Part shown: positions 54,540-64,000 of the stretch, piece by piece | Layout of the letters: the number at the start of each line of letters is the position of its first letter | Numbering within the stretch: the stretch's first letter is position 1 | Assembly: GCF_000069945.1 (NCBI RefSeq) | Contig: NC_010545.1 | Coordinates: forward strand, 1,674,001 to 1,738,000 | Length of the DNA stretch: 64,000 nucleotides | Reading direction: 5' to 3' | From: Corynebacterium urealyticum DSM 7109 | GTDB lineage: Bacteria; Actinomycetota; Actinomycetes; Mycobacteriales; Mycobacteriaceae | Translations under genes and position numbers: made by a program | The notes under the pieces: generated by a model | What the model was told of the DNA's origin: nothing | Databases searched by the model: none | The model's input: only the letters and a program-made list of their open reading frames with translations

Positions 54540-55031
54540 ATGAGTATCAATCAAAAGCTTGAAGAAGCACTCAATAATCAAGTCATCGCCGAGCACCAGG
54601 CTGCACTGGTCTACACCCAGCTGGCGTACGAACTGGACCGCCTCTCTCTGACCGGCATGAGCGCGTGGATGTTCGCGCAGGCCGACGAGGAGCGGGAGCA
54701 CGCCCAGCGCTTCGCCGATCACCTCATCGACCGCGATTCCCGCGTCAATCTGAAGACTATCGAGCTCCCGGAGATCAAGATCGAGAGCGCCCTGGAGGCT
54801 TTCGAGCTCTCCCTGGCCCACGAGAAGAAGGTCTCCGCGATGATCCGCGACCTCGTTCGGGTCGCCGAGGAGGTCAAGGACATCGATTCCCGACCGCTGC
54901 TGGATTCCTTCCTGAGCGAACAGGTCGAGGAGGAAGCCACCGTTGGCGAGATCATCGACCGCCTGAAGATGGTCGGCGCCGACGGCAGCGGCCTGCTGCG
55001 GCTCGACGCCCAGCTCGGCGGCCGCGAGTAA
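54540..55031 (+). CDS. ftn: Ferritin
   Basis: 163 residues from ATG 54540. The track of longer frame upstream lacks a site. A TAATAT box at 54527-54532 puts the transcript start at or next to the ATG, so translation is probably leaderless. Ferritin-like four-helix bundle with ferroxidase residues in EHQAALVYTQLAYE and ADEEREHAQRFADH, then EQVEEEATV. It stores iron as ferric mineral. Convergent with nrdE across a shared hairpin. Confidence 0.92.
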   Translation: MSINQKLEEALNNQVIAEHQAALVYTQLAYELDRLSLTGMSAWMFAQADEEREHAQRFADHLIDRDSRVNLKTIELPEIKIESALEAFELSLAHEKKVSAMIRDLVRVAEEVKDIDSRPLLDSFLSEQVEEEATVGEIIDRLKMVGADGSGLLRLDAQLGGRE

Positions 55032-55103
55032 AACACGCCTCGCCCCTCCCCTCGCCACGGTTGCGTGGCATCAGCAGGGCGCTGACCTAACAGCCCTAAG
55101 CCA

Positions 55104-55137
55104 AAGGGTGGTGTCGGATCATTCCGACACCACCCTT
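55104..55137. terminator. Bidirectional terminator between ftn and nrdE
   Basis: A perfect 15-bp stem (AAGGGTGGTGTCGGA / TCCGACACCACCCTT) with a TCAT loop between the convergent genes. Confidence 0.8.
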
Positions 55138-55160
55138 CAACTATTCAGCGCGAGCGCTCC

Positions 55161-57320
55161 TTAGAGCATGCAGGACACGCAGCCCTCGACCTCGGTACCG
55201 CTCAGCGCAGTCTGGCGCAGGCGGACGTAGTAGATCGTCTTGATCCCCTTGCGCCAAGCGTAGATCTGGGCACGGTTGATGTCGCGGGTCGTGGCGGTGT
55301 CCTTGAAGAACAGCGTCAGCGACAGGCCCTGGTCCACATACTTGGTCGCCACCGCGTAGGTGTCGATGATCTTCTCGAAGCCGACCTCGTAGGCGTCCTC
55401 AAAGTACTCCAGGTTCTCGTTATTCATGTGCGGCGCTGCGTAGTAGACGCGGCCGATCTTGCCCTCCTTGCGGATCTCGATCTTCGAGGCGATCGGGTGG
55501 ATCGAGGAGGTGGAGTTGTTAATGTACGAGATCGAGCCGGTCGGCGGAACCGCCTGCAGGTTGCGGTTGTAGATACCGTGCTTCGCCACGGAGGCCTTGA
55601 GCTCCGCCCAGTCCTCGGTGGTCGGCACCTCGATGCTGGATGCGGCAAAGATCTCCTTGACCTTCTCCGTCTTCGGGGCAAACTCAGCCGGGTCGTAACG
55701 GTCGAAGAAGGCACCGGATGCGTACTCGGAGTTCTCGAAGTCGTGGAATGCCGTGCCGCGCTCGATCGCGATCTTGTTGGAGGCCTTCAGGCACTCGTAC
55801 ATCACGGCAGCAAAGTAGGCGTTGGTGAAATCCAGTGCTTCCTCAGAGCCGTAGTGGATGTGCTCGCGACCCAGGTAGCCGTGCAGGTTCATCTGCCCCA
55901 GCCCGATGGCGTGCGAGTGATCGTTGCCCTGGCGGATGGACGGCACGGAGTCGATGTCCGTCTGATCCGAGACAGCGGTGAGCGCCCGGATTGCGATCTC
56001 GATGGTCTTCGAGAAGTCCGCGGAGTCCATCGCCATGGCAATGTTCATGGAGCCCAGGTTGCAGGAGATGTCATCGCCGATGGTCTCGTAGGTGAGGTCC
56101 TCGTTGAAGGCGGACGGCGTGGAGACCTGCAGGATCTCGGAGCACAGGTTCGAGTGGGTGATGCGGCCGGCAATCGGGTTGGCACGGTTCACGGTGTCCT
56201 CGTACATGATGTACGGGTAGCCGGACTCGAACTGGATCTCCGCGAGGGTCTGGAAGAAGTCACGGGCGTTGATCTTCTTCTTGCGGATGCGTGGGTCCTC
56301 AACCATCTCGTCGTAGTGCTCGGTGACGGAGATGTCGGCGAAAGGCTTGCCGTAGACGCGCTCGACGTCGTACGGGGAGAACAGGTACATGTCCGCGTTC
56401 TTGCGGGCCAGTTCGAAGGTGACGTCCGGGATCACCACGCCGAGGGAGAGCGTCTTAATGCGGATCTTCTCGTCCGCGTTCTCGCGCTTGGTGTCCAGGA
56501 AATTCAGGATGTCCGGGTGGTGGGCGTTGAGGTACACCGCGCCGGCCCCCTGGCGGGCACCCAGCTGGTTGGCGTAGGAGAAGGCGTCCTCCAGCAGCTT
56601 CATGACCGGGATGATGCCGGAAGACTGGTTCTCGATGTGCTTAATCGGCGCGCCTGCTTCACGGATGTTGCTCAGCAGCAGTGCCACGCCACCGCCGCGC
56701 TTGGAGAGCTGCAGGGCGGAGTTGATGGAGCGGCCGATGGACTCCATGTTGTCCTCGATGCGCAGGAGGAAGCAGCTCACCGGCTCACCACGCTGTGCCT
56801 TACCGATGTTGAGGAAGGTCGGGGTCGCCGGCTGGAAACGGCCGTCGAGGATCTCGTCCACCAGGGACTTCGCCATCTCCTCGTCGCCATCCGCGAGGCC
56901 GAGGGCCACCATGCAGACGCGGTCCTCGAAGCGTTCGAGGTAGCGCTTACCGTCGAAGGTCTTCAGGGTGTAGGAGGTGTAGTACTTGTACGCCCCGAGG
57001 AAGGACTGGAAGCGGAACTTCTTCGCATAAGCCTGCTTGAACAGCGCCTTGATGAAGGGGAAATCGTACTTGTCGAGGATTTCCTTATCGTAGTACTTGT
57101 TCTCAACCAGGTACTCGAGCTTTTCCGCCAGGTTGTGGAAGAAAACGGTGTTCTGGTTGACGTGCTGCAGAAAGAACTGGTTCGCGGCCTTGTGGTCCGC
57201 GTCGAACTGAATCTGCCCGTTTTCGTCGTACAGGTTCAGCATTGCGTTGAGCGCGTGGTAGTCCAGCTTCTCGGACTCCTTGACTGGCTCTGCGACAGTC
57301 TTGCCAAAGTTCTCGGCCAT
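55161..57320 (-). CDS. nrdE: Class Ib ribonucleotide reductase, alpha subunit NrdE
   Basis: 719 residues from ATG 57320 (AGAGG upstream; ATG 57323 also possible). Class I catalytic chain: [37 protein letters not shown] and the C-terminal redox pair CVSC (GCVSCML end) reduced by NrdH. It has the short N-terminus of class Ib, without an ATP cone, so no dATP shut-off is expected. It is downstream of nrdI by 90 bases. Confidence 0.96.
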   Translation of the reverse strand: MAENFGKTVAEPVKESEKLDYHALNAMLNLYDENGQIQFDADHKAANQFFLQHVNQNTVFFHNLAEKLEYLVENKYYDKEILDKYDFPFIKALFKQAYAKKFRFQSFLGAYKYYTSYTLKTFDGKRYLERFEDRVCMVALGLADGDEEMAKSLVDEILDGRFQPATPTFLNIGKAQRGEPVSCFLLRIEDNMESIGRSINSALQLSKRGGGVALLLSNIREAGAPIKHIENQSSGIIPVMKLLEDAFSYANQLGARQGAGAVYLNAHHPDILNFLDTKRENADEKIRIKTLSLGVVIPDVTFELARKNADMYLFSPYDVERVYGKPFADISVTEHYDEMVEDPRIRKKKINARDFFQTLAEIQFESGYPYIMYEDTVNRANPIAGRITHSNLCSEILQVSTPSAFNEDLTYETIGDDISCNLGSMNIAMAMDSADFSKTIEIAIRALTAVSDQTDIDSVPSIRQGNDHSHAIGLGQMNLHGYLGREHIHYGSEEALDFTNAYFAAVMYECLKASNKIAIERGTAFHDFENSEYASGAFFDRYDPAEFAPKTEKVKEIFAASSIEVPTTEDWAELKASVAKHGIYNRNLQAVPPTGSISYINNSTSSIHPIASKIEIRKEGKIGRVYYAAPHMNNENLEYFEDAYEVGFEKIIDTYAVATKYVDQGLSLTLFFKDTATTRDINRAQIYAWRKGIKTIYYVRLRQTALSGTEVEGCVSCML

Positions 57321-57410
57321 CATTGTCCTCTCTTGATGTTCTTCTTTATTACGACGCCAGTAGCTGGCGGTAGTGCGTTGTTTTTAGTTTTAATGTGGCG
57401 TTCGGGGCCG

Positions 57411-57845
57411 TTATTGCCAGGTGCCTTCGGCGATCATGGCCTGCTTGAATTCTGCGAGGCCCTCCTTGACCCGTTCCACGTCATGCTCCGTGCCCATCAT
57501 TTCGAAGCGATAGAGGTAGGACACTTGACACTTGGCTGAGATGACGTCCCCGGCGAGGCAGAAATCTGGACCAAAATTGATATTGCCAGCGGCGATGACC
57601 CCGCGCAGATAATCCCGGTTTTGCTTCTCGTTGAGGAAGTGGATGACCTGTTTGGGGACGGGTCGGGAGTTCTCCCCCACCATACCCACCCCACCGCCGT
57701 AGGTGGGCACGATGAGTACGTGGGGTTCATCGACCACCAACGGTTCCTCGTAGCGGTAGATCGGGATGCGTTTATTCGGCAGCCCGAGCTTTTGCACGAA
57801 GCGGTGTGTGTTGTTGGTCGTTGATGAGAAGTACGTGATGAGCAT
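57411..57845 (-). CDS. nrdI: Flavodoxin-like NrdI
   Basis: 144 residues from ATG 57845; the longer frame overlaps the MFS gene. [17 protein letters not shown] is the FMN phosphate loop and PTYGGG is the NrdI-type flavin loop. It supplies the oxidant that activates the metal-tyrosyl cofactor of NrdF. It starts seven bases after the MFS stop, so the two are co-transcribed. Confidence 0.94.
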   Translation of the reverse strand: MLITYFSSTTNNTHRFVQKLGLPNKRIPIYRYEEPLVVDEPHVLIVPTYGGGVGMVGENSRPVPKQVIHFLNEKQNRDYLRGVIAAGNINFGPDFCLAGDVISAKCQVSYLYRFEMMGTEHDVERVKEGLAEFKQAMIAEGTWQ

Positions 57846-57852
57846 GTGAACT

Positions 57853-59187
57853 CTAAGACCCTTCTTTCTGAATGCCTTGAGCCGCATCTCCGTGATGCTC
57901 GGCCTCGATGCTGTCGAGGGCGGCTGCTGGCGTCCACGTCAGGAAACGTGGCACGACCAGGAGCATCACGATGGTCCCGATGATGACTAAGCCACCGCCT
58001 GCTGCGGTGACGGTGCCGGCCGGGTAGTGGGAGCCCGCCCAGCCGTGGAGGCCGTCCGCGATGCGGGGACCGCCGGCGACGACCACGAAGAACACGCTCT
58101 GCACTCGGCCGCGTACCTCATCGGTCGCGGCTTCCTGCAGCATCGTGGAGCGCAGCACCGCGGAGAACATGTCCGCAGCACCACCCGCCGCGAAGGCCAG
58201 CAGGGCCACCGCCGCCCACAATCCCACTGTGCCATTCGCTGCAGACACGGCCAGGCCCATGACGAGGATCGCCACGCCCCAGAGCCCAACGAAGCAGCTC
58301 ACGCCCAGTCCGCGGCGTTCGATTTTCGTCACCACGCCGGAGAACAGTCCACCGAGGACTGCGCCCACGGGCAGGGCCGCGAACAGCAGCGCGTACATGA
58401 TGCCGCCACTGGCCTGTTCCCCGAAGTCTTCGGCGGACATCTGCGGGATAAGTGCCCGCGGTGAGCCGAAAACCATCGCGATGAGGTCGATGGCGAAAGT
58501 CATGAGGATGATCGGCTGTGTGAGCAGGAACCGGAAGCCGTCGATCACGGAGGCGATCCCCGCCTTCGCGGGCTGTCCGTCATCGGTAGTCCGCGGCGGC
58601 AACGCGGGCAGTCGGTGCACGGCGTAGAGCGTGGCGAAGAGCGCCATAAAATCCAGGAAGTACAACCAGCTGAACCCGAGGATCGGAATCAACATGCCGC
58701 CCAGCACCGGACCGACGATCGCTCCGGTCTGCTGGACTGTCATGTTAAGGCTGGTCGCCGCGGCGATCTGTTGCCTGCCCACGAGGGTGGCAATGATGGC
58801 AACCCTGGTGGGCTGGTTGACGGCAAAGAAGCCCTGCTGCACCGCGAATAGGGCAAGCAAGGGCCACACGGAGGCGCCACCGGTCGCCGCGAAGACCCAG
58901 AATCCTGCCGCCGAAAGAATCATGCCGGTGGTGGTGATGTGGAGCAGGGTTCGGCGGTCCATGTTGTCTGCGAGGGAACCGCCGTAGAGTCCGAAGACCA
59001 CCAGCGGGACGAAGCCGCAGAGGCTGGCGAGTCCGACGTACGCGGAACTGCCGGTCAGCGCGTAGATATGCGCAGGAACAGCGATGATGTTGAGCTGTGC
59101 ACCGATAACGGTGACGATGTTTGCCTGCCAAAGGCGACGAAATTCGGGAACCTTCAAGGGCGTGGTGTCTACGAGCAGTTGACGCAC
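57853..59187 (-). CDS. MFS transporter (EntS/MFS_3-like exporter)
   Basis: 444 residues from GTG 59187. Twelve membrane segments; the loop between helices 2 and 3 reads [14 protein letters not shown], and [16 protein letters not shown] is typical of the MFS_3 exporters that include the enterobactin exporter EntS. The C-terminus is acidic. It lies inside the nrd cluster, between nrdH and nrdI, which is unusual. The cargo is unknown; a siderophore or metal link is inference. Confidence 0.85.
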   Translation of the reverse strand: MRQLLVDTTPLKVPEFRRLWQANIVTVIGAQLNIIAVPAHIYALTGSSAYVGLASLCGFVPLVVFGLYGGSLADNMDRRTLLHITTTGMILSAAGFWVFAATGGASVWPLLALFAVQQGFFAVNQPTRVAIIATLVGRQQIAAATSLNMTVQQTGAIVGPVLGGMLIPILGFSWLYFLDFMALFATLYAVHRLPALPPRTTDDGQPAKAGIASVIDGFRFLLTQPIILMTFAIDLIAMVFGSPRALIPQMSAEDFGEQASGGIMYALLFAALPVGAVLGGLFSGVVTKIERRGLGVSCFVGLWGVAILVMGLAVSAANGTVGLWAAVALLAFAAGGAADMFSAVLRSTMLQEAATDEVRGRVQSVFFVVVAGGPRIADGLHGWAGSHYPAGTVTAAGGGLVIIGTIVMLLVVPRFLTWTPAAALDSIEAEHHGDAAQGIQKEGS

Positions 59188-59513
59188 GACGACCGCGACC
59201 TTTCTTGGTTTCCAGTGGCTTCCCCGCGTGGGTGCAGCGCTGACGCAGGGGCGCAGTGGACCCTTCCCACCTGGGCTGTTGCATTGGGCCCGCTCCCGCG
59301 TGAGGCGAAATCAGGCATAAGTAAAGCCAGCGCAAAGTTTCTAACGCTGACGGTTGAGGTGCCGCTCCTAGCGTGGGAGGCGGCGCGGGCATCCAGCCCG
59401 CAGAATTGTGCCCCGGCCTCGCACTTCAGGCTGGGCGCGGGGCTAGAAAGTTTGAGTGAGCTGCAGCAGGGTGTCCGGTGACGACGCCTCAGGCTGCTGC
59501 GACACTCGGCGAC
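59188..59513. other. Gene-free spacer between nrdH and the MFS gene
   Basis: 326 bases. No frame with a ribosome binding site and no strong hairpin is seen. It probably holds a promoter for the MFS-nrdI-nrdE unit, not identified. Confidence 0.3.
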
Positions 59514-59744
59514 TTAGGCAGCCGCGGCGCTCAGAGCCTTGATGCGGTCTGGACGGAAGCCGGACCAGTGCTCCTCGCCGGAGACGACGACCGGGGCCTG
59601 GAGGTGGCCGAGTGCCAGGACGTACTCGCGGGCCTCATCGTCAAGGCTGATATCGACCATCTCGTATTCCAGTCCAGCCTTGTCGAGAGCCCTCTGGGTT
59701 GCGGTGCACTGGACGCAAGCTGGCTTGGTGTAAACGGTGATCAT
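59514..59744 (-). CDS. nrdH: Glutaredoxin-like NrdH redoxin
   Basis: 76 residues. CVQC redox motif (C10, C13) in TKPACVQCTAT, then LGHLQAPVVV with the cis-Pro and SGFRPDRI, all typical of NrdH, which passes electrons from thioredoxin reductase to NrdE. Two NrdR-box-like sites lie upstream. Confidence 0.95.
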   Translation of the reverse strand: MITVYTKPACVQCTATQRALDKAGLEYEMVDISLDDEAREYVLALGHLQAPVVVSGEEHWSGFRPDRIKALSAAAA

Positions 59745-59848
59745 ATCCGCGCAAATCTCCTATATCGCGCCGCCCGTATGGGCGGAGTCTGTGGCGTGTT
59801 GACTGCCCTGAGATTACACACCTGTCACCACACACACAACCCGTAATG

Positions 59849-59896
59849 CCACAATATTTTGGGCCATAATAGGGGCCAAAACACTAGATATTGTGG
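59849..59896. promoter_or_regulatory. Pair of NrdR-box-like sites upstream of nrdH
   Basis: CCACAATATTTTGGG (59849-59863) and ACACTAGATATTGTGG (59881-59896) share ATATTGTGG and lie 32 bases centre to centre, three helix turns, as known NrdR box pairs do. NrdR represses ribonucleotide reductase genes when nucleotides are plentiful. nrdR itself is not in the window. Confidence 0.65.
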
Positions 59897-60033
59897 TTGC
59901 TGTGACTAAAAGCGCAGGTAATGATTTCAGCTCGCCACTACATGTTGAGCCCCGGAATACAAGATTGTAATTCCACATGCGGTATCCCCCACTACTCCCC
60001 CGACCCACCCCCGCCGGAGCCACCCAAGGCAAC

Positions 60034-60073
60034 GGAAAAGCCGGCCACACCCCACACGGAATGTGACCGGCTT
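60034..60073 (-). terminator. Terminator of rpmJ
   Basis: On the minus strand GCCGGTCACA pairs with TGTGGCCGGC (one G-U), then TTTTCC. The span 59897-60033 shows no gene. Confidence 0.75.
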
Positions 60074-60109
60074 CGCACCGCGCTAGCGGTAGAAACTATC
60101 CACTAAGAA

Positions 60110-60232
60110 TTAGCCCTGGCGAGCCTTGAAACGCGGATCCTTCTTGTTGATGACGTAGACCTTACCGTGGCGACGCACAACCTGAGCGCCCGGCTTGTTC
60201 TTCAGCGACCGAAGGGACTTACGGACCTTCAT
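60110..60232 (-). CDS. rpmJ: Ribosomal protein L36, cysteine-free type
   Basis: 40 residues from ATG 60232, behind AAAGGAGCGCCCG; too short for many gene callers. [19 protein letters not shown] and [20 protein letters not shown] are L36, but the zinc-binding Cys/His set is missing (no Cys). Such C-minus paralogues usually replace the zinc form when zinc is low, under Zur control. No Zur site is visible in 60233-60413. Confidence 0.93.
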   Translation of the reverse strand: MKVRKSLRSLKNKPGAQVVRRHGKVYVINKKDPRFKARQG

Positions 60233-60413
60233 CGGGCGCTCCTTTCTTTATAGACTTCTCAAAAGCTCGACACTTTCGCACTACTGCGAGCGCTGCGTGA
60301 AGCAGCACGTTCACACGTTCTTCACGCGCGGCAACGTGCCAAGCTGAAACACAATGACTGATTGTAGCGGCTGAACAGCCAAAAGCAAAAACGATTGGCT
60401 AGCATGGACGCCC

Positions 60414-61247
60414 ATGAACACCACCGCCCTGCAGCGCCGCATCATCGCCGAACTCTACGCCAAACCCCACATCGACCCCGAGGCCGAGGTCACCGCACGC
60501 GTGAACTTCCTCGTGGATTATGCGCTCAGCACCGGCGCGAAGGGCTTCACTCTGGGCATTTCGGGCGGGCAGGACTCTACCCTCGCCGGCCGGTTGAGCC
60601 AGCTCGCCGTCGAGAAACTGCGCAGCCGCGGTGTCCCGGCCGAGTTCTACGCGATGCGCCTTCCCTACGGCACCCAAGCGGATGAGGAGGATGCTCAGAT
60701 CGCACTGCGCTTCATCCAGCCGTCGCAGTCCGTCACCATCAACATTCAGGACGCCACCCTGGCCATCGCAAGCGCTGTCTCGGAGAGCCTCACGGGCAAG
60801 CCGGTGAGCGACTTCAACAAGGGCAATATCAAGGCCCGGCAACGCATGATCGCTCAGTACACCCTGGCCAGCGAGACCGGCACCCTCGTGGTCGGCTCCG
60901 ATCACGCGGCCGAGGCGATCACTGGCTTCTACACCAAGTTCGGCGACGGCGCCGCCGATCTCATGCCATTAGTGGGGCTCAACAAGCGCCAGGGCGCTGA
61001 GCTCCTGCGCTACCTGGGCGCGCCGGCGTCGACATGGGAGAAGGTTCCCACCGCAGACCTGGAGGAAGACCGCCCCATGCTCTCCGACGAGGAGGCGCTG
61101 GGAGTGACCTACGCGCACATCGATGACTACCTGGAGGGCAGGGACGTCCCGAAAGCGGCGGCGGAGCGCATCGAGTACCTCTGGCGGGCCAGCCGCCACA
61201 AGCGCACCACTCCCCCAGGCCCGGCAGACACCTGGTGGCGCGACTAG
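60414..61247 (+). CDS. nadE: Ammonia-dependent NAD synthetase
   Basis: 277 residues. PP-loop SGGQDST (50-56), [34 protein letters not shown] and the end KRTTPPGP are those of the short NadE that uses ammonia. ATG 60414; a TAGCAT box at 60400 sits about eight bases ahead, so the mRNA may be leaderless. It shares four bases at the end with the convergent DCC gene. Confidence 0.95.
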   Translation: MNTTALQRRIIAELYAKPHIDPEAEVTARVNFLVDYALSTGAKGFTLGISGGQDSTLAGRLSQLAVEKLRSRGVPAEFYAMRLPYGTQADEEDAQIALRFIQPSQSVTINIQDATLAIASAVSESLTGKPVSDFNKGNIKARQRMIAQYTLASETGTLVVGSDHAAEAITGFYTKFGDGAADLMPLVGLNKRQGAELLRYLGAPASTWEKVPTADLEEDRPMLSDEEALGVTYAHIDDYLEGRDVPKAAAERIEYLWRASRHKRTTPPGPADTWWRD

Positions 61248-61633
61248 CCGCGGGGCACGGCACAGCCGCCGGACTCGCAGGCACCCAGCCCCATGGCCCT
61301 GCCGATGCGGCCCCGGTTGTGTGAGAACAGCCGGTAGCCCAGCGCGTAGACCGGCGAGAGCACACAGATCAGCAGCGCCCGACCCGCCAGGCGCACACCA
61401 AAGTTCCGCCCGTGGCGCCACAATGCCTCGCCGATGGCGCGGTGGCCCAGGGCCAGCGTGCCGTCGTCACCCAGGTACACCGCGTGCTCGGCGATGTTGG
61501 CTCGCACGTCGGCGGGCTGGGCCGGGTCATCGGCGGAGCCCGCCACGCAGCTCACCCCCGGGGAGAGCCGGGTGAGAATCTGGGCGAGGCGCTCACAGAC
61601 GGCGCAATGGGCGTCGTAAAAGAAAAAGGCCAT
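61244..61633 (-). CDS. DCC-family thiol-disulphide oxidoreductase (DUF393)
   Basis: 129 residues. The DUF393 hallmark YDAHCAVC (Cys10/Cys13) near the start, then [14 protein letters not shown], fits the family. One hydrophobic segment (about 84-100) and a C-terminal Cys pair (GACESGGC). Its partners are unknown. The VKOR-family gene ends 26 bases upstream on the same strand, so a shared redox theme is possible. Confidence 0.82.
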   Translation of the reverse strand: MAFFFYDAHCAVCERLAQILTRLSPGVSCVAGSADDPAQPADVRANIAEHAVYLGDDGTLALGHRAIGEALWRHGRNFGVRLAGRALLICVLSPVYALGYRLFSHNRGRIGRAMGLGACESGGCAVPRG

Positions 61634-61659
61634 GATGCCTAGAGCCTAGGCAAGAGCAA

Positions 61660-62304
61660 CTAGAAGAAGAAGTGGCTGCCGATAATGACCACGAAGCCCA
61701 GGTACCAAGCGATGAGCACGATCACCGGCTGGGCCACCCCCTGGCCGGTCGCCTTGTTGCGGTTGTACGCCCGGCCGCGGGTGAAGCGGACGAGGGTCAT
61801 CAGGAACAGCGGCAGGGTGACGGTCCAGACGGCCATGCAGTAGACGCACAGGGCTCCGATCTCGAAGACGGCTTCATAGGCGAGCCAGTGCACGAAGCCC
61901 ACGGCGAAGATCAGGCCCAGCAGCTCGCCTGCCCACATCCACTCGGGGAAGCGCACGCCCGCGGCCAGGGAGACGCCGAAGAAGACCACCAGGGCGAAGC
62001 CAACTAGACCGATATAGGGGTTGGCGAAGCCAAAGGCGGAGGCCTGCGGAGAGGCCATGACGTCCGTGCACGACACGATCGCGTTGACCGTGCAGGCGGG
62101 GATGTAGTCCGGGTTGGAGAGCAGTGTGACCTTGTCCTGCATGATCAGCCCCGAGAAGAACAGCCCCACTGCTCCGAGCACAGCCATGAGGATGCCGAAG
62201 GCTGAACTTGCCCCGATGGTTCGGGGTTGAGCGGCAGCGGAATCGACACCAGCCTCAGCAGGCTCGACCGACGATTGCTTCGCTTCTGCGGAGGCAGTTG
62301 ACAT
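61660..62304 (-). CDS. Vitamin K epoxide reductase (VKOR) family protein
   Basis: 214 residues. Five membrane segments. Active CxxC C153/C156 (LCVYCMAVW) and loop cysteines C71 and C79 match bacterial VKOR, which reoxidises DsbA-like proteins with quinone to drive disulphide formation outside the membrane. The hydrophilic N-terminal tail (1-30) is not conserved. No fused thioredoxin domain. Confidence 0.9.
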   Translation of the reverse strand: MSTASAEAKQSSVEPAEAGVDSAAAQPRTIGASSAFGILMAVLGAVGLFFSGLIMQDKVTLLSNPDYIPACTVNAIVSCTDVMASPQASAFGFANPYIGLVGFALVVFFGVSLAAGVRFPEWMWAGELLGLIFAVGFVHWLAYEAVFEIGALCVYCMAVWTVTLPLFLMTLVRFTRGRAYNRNKATGQGVAQPVIVLIAWYLGFVVIIGSHFFF

Positions 62305-62544
62305 GGGGTCACCTTCAAGTCGAAAACGGGCACCCGGCGGAATAGCTCACCGGGTCATCCTGCGTGATTATATCGCGTCTGCACCCCTCGACGAGGCCAC
62401 TCAACCCCGCTTTCCGCGACTTCAAACGTCACTCCTCGTGACTTGTCATGATATTCACATAAACACATTTCTTGGCATGTTTTCATACATGTTTAGCCGA
62501 GCTCCGCATTGCTCAAAGATTTGCGTTTGCATAGTCTCTGCAAC

Positions 62545-64000
62545 ATGTCTGAGTTCTTATATAGGGTAGGTAAAACGTCCTACCGCAAAGCATGGCCGTT
62601 CTTGGTCGCCTGGATTGTGATTCTGGGCGCACTAGGTTTCGGCGCCGCCACATATGCGAAAGACCCAAGCCCCACCTTCTCCATGCCGGACATGGACTCC
62701 ACCGTCACCCAGGAGGAGATGAACAACCGCTTCGGCTCCGACACCGATGCCATGAGCGTGCCCTCGGGTTCCGTTGTCGTCCAAGCGCCGGAGGGCAAAA
62801 AGCTGACCGACCCCGCCGTCATGGCAGAAGTCGACGAGATGCTGGATGAGCTCAAGGCCACCGGCGAGTTGGCTAACCAGGATGCCATCGTCAACCCTGT
62901 TCTGGCCGCCAAGGGCATGGAACAGCAGATGACGAAGGCGAAGGCAGCACAGGGCATGCCGAAGGAGCAGATCACATCCGATCTTGAAGCCCTCTCCCCG
63001 CTGAGCGCCGACGAAACCACCGGCACCGTCAGCATTACCTTTGACTACGACTCCATCCTTGAGGTCCCTTCTGAGGCACGCGGAGCAGTCACTGACGTCC
63101 TCGATAAATACGACGACACGGACCTCACCGTGAAGTACAACGGCAATGCATTCTCCGGGGCAACCGAAATGGATGGCACCGCCGAGCTGATCGGTATCGC
63201 TGTTGCGGCGATTGTCCTACTGGTGACCTTCGGCTCACTCGTCGCGGCGGGGCTGCCGATCATCGCCGCACTGGTCGGCGTGGGTGTCGGAATTCTCGGC
63301 ATCCAGCTGGCCACGCTGGTCACCGATTCGATTTCGGACATGACCCCAATGCTGGCCTCCATGATCGGCCTGGCAGTGGGCATCGACTACTCGCTCTTCA
63401 TCGTTGCCCGGTTCCGCAACGAGCTGATTTCCTCCTCGGGGCTCAACGATCTCTCGCCGAAGGAACTGGCGGAACAGCTACGCACGATGAGCATGAACAA
63501 GCGTGCTCATGCCATGGGCATGGCACTCGGAACCGCAGGAGGTTCGGTTGTTTTCGCCGGCGCCACCGTGTTGATCGCACTGGCCGCTTTGTCAATCATC
63601 GGCATCCCTTTCCTGACAGCCATGGCCTTCGCCGCGGCAGCCACAGTGCTGGTCGCCGTGCTGGTCGCGCTGACCTTCCTGCCCGCACTCCTTGGCCTGC
63701 TGGGCACGCGCGCTTTCGCTAGCCGCATTCCCGGCCCCAAGGTCCCCGACCCGGAGGACGAAAAGCCCACGATGGGGCTCAAGTGGGCACGCCAGATCCG
63801 GAAGCGCCCATGGGTAACCCTGGTGGCCGGAGTGGTCCTGCTTGGTATTTTGGCGATCCCCGCCACGGGTCTGCGCTTGGCGATGCCAACTGACGGCACG
63901 GCAAAGCTGGGCTCCCCCCAGCGCGATGCCTACGAGATGACTGCAGAGAAGTTTGGGGATGGCCGCAACGCCCCCATGATCGCGTTCGTGGATACCGCCA
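62545..64000 (+). CDS. MMPL/RND-family transporter, N-terminal part (3' end outside window)
   Basis: 485 residues are visible from ATG 62545 with no stop before the window edge. First membrane helix (about 18-38), a periplasmic porter domain (about 45-215), then membrane helices 2-6 with the MMPL-type GLAVGIDYSLFIVARFRNEL and a long cytoplasmic/second-half start (WVTLVAGVVLLGILAIPATG). MMPL proteins in mycolata move lipids such as mycolate glycolipids; others export drugs. Cargo unknown. 62305-62544 is a promoter region without a gene. Confidence 0.88.
   Translation, partial: MSEFLYRVGKTSYRKAWPFLVAWIVILGALGFGAATYAKDPSPTFSMPDMDSTVTQEEMNNRFGSDTDAMSVPSGSVVVQAPEGKKLTDPAVMAEVDEMLDELKATGELANQDAIVNPVLAAKGMEQQMTKAKAAQGMPKEQITSDLEALSPLSADETTGTVSITFDYDSILEVPSEARGAVTDVLDKYDDTDLTVKYNGNAFSGATEMDGTAELIGIAVAAIVLLVTFGSLVAAGLPIIAALVGVGVGILGIQLATLVTDSISDMTPMLASMIGLAVGIDYSLFIVARFRNELISSSGLNDLSPKELAEQLRTMSMNKRAHAMGMALGTAGGSVVFAGATVLIALAALSIIGIPFLTAMAFAAAATVLVAVLVALTFLPALLGLLGTRAFASRIPGPKVPDPEDEKPTMGLKWARQIRKRPWVTLVAGVVLLGILAIPATGLRLAMPTDGTAKLGSPQRDAYEMTAEKFGDGRNAPMIAFVDTA

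Noticed and set aside
55428..57539. 703-residue plus-strand frame opposite nrdE
   Set aside because: Antisense shadow of nrdE; no domain or start signal.

Overview
The window reads as chromosome of a high-GC actinobacterium of the genus Corynebacterium. The evidence is the senX3-regX3 pair beside pstSCAB-phoU, a class Ib nrdHIEF set close to ctaD and a ferritin gene, an LGFP-repeat secreted protein of the kind found in mycolic-acid bacteria, an MMPL transporter, many GTG/TTG starts and several probable leaderless starts. The species cannot be fixed from sequence reading alone.

Layout. 1-13663 is the right part of a siphovirus-like prophage: end of the tape measure gene, distal tail, minor tail and tail-fibre genes, a small antisense micro-gene cluster (7958-8597), a lysis cassette (amidase endolysin, holin, two small membrane proteins), a two-gene 'moron' of a HipA-like kinase and a DUF3037-like protein, a tyrosine integrase, and a 37-bp tRNA-Lys 3' remnant that marks the phage/chromosome border. 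13710-24303 is core chromosome: RegX3/SenX3, divergent phoU-pstSCAB with PHO-box-like repeats, a luciferase-like monooxygenase, an AbrB-family membrane protein, a DUF3618 protein and a BCP peroxiredoxin.

24473-34831 is a genomic island in a tRNA-Leu(UAG) gene. The last 25 bases of the tRNA, plus one base, recur at the far end (24530-24555 and 34806-34831). The island is built like nested dolls. An integrase relic and a TetR/DoxX operon lie on the left. An internally deleted IS3-family element (terminal repeats at 26317 and 34670) contains a composite transposon (26896-34492) formed by two 1307-bp IS3-family copies. The cargo of that transposon is a three-gene unit: a secreted LGFP-repeat protein with an unrecognised cysteine-containing C-terminal domain, followed by two translationally coupled, mutually similar small proteins. 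I read this as a candidate toxin-immunity system. An intact IS256-family element (8-bp target duplication) sits beside a second, broken IS256-family transposase.

34832-64000 is core chromosome again. It holds small membrane proteins, an M20D amidohydrolase, rdgB, rph, an MBL hydrolase, murI, a rhomboid protease, a P1-family self-processing hydrolase, DUF2017, clpS, a nicotinate phosphoribosyltransferase, a DinG-type helicase, an acyl-CoA ligase, a PTH2-like hydrolase, serB, ctaD, nrdF, ferritin, nrdE, nrdI, an MFS exporter, nrdH (with two NrdR-box-like sites), a cysteine-free ribosomal protein L36, nadE, a DCC-family protein, a VKOR-family protein and the start of an MMPL transporter that runs off the window. 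Phosphate sensing and uptake, deoxyribonucleotide synthesis, and NAD synthesis/salvage are the coherent core functions. The prophage and the tRNA-Leu island are the accessory parts.
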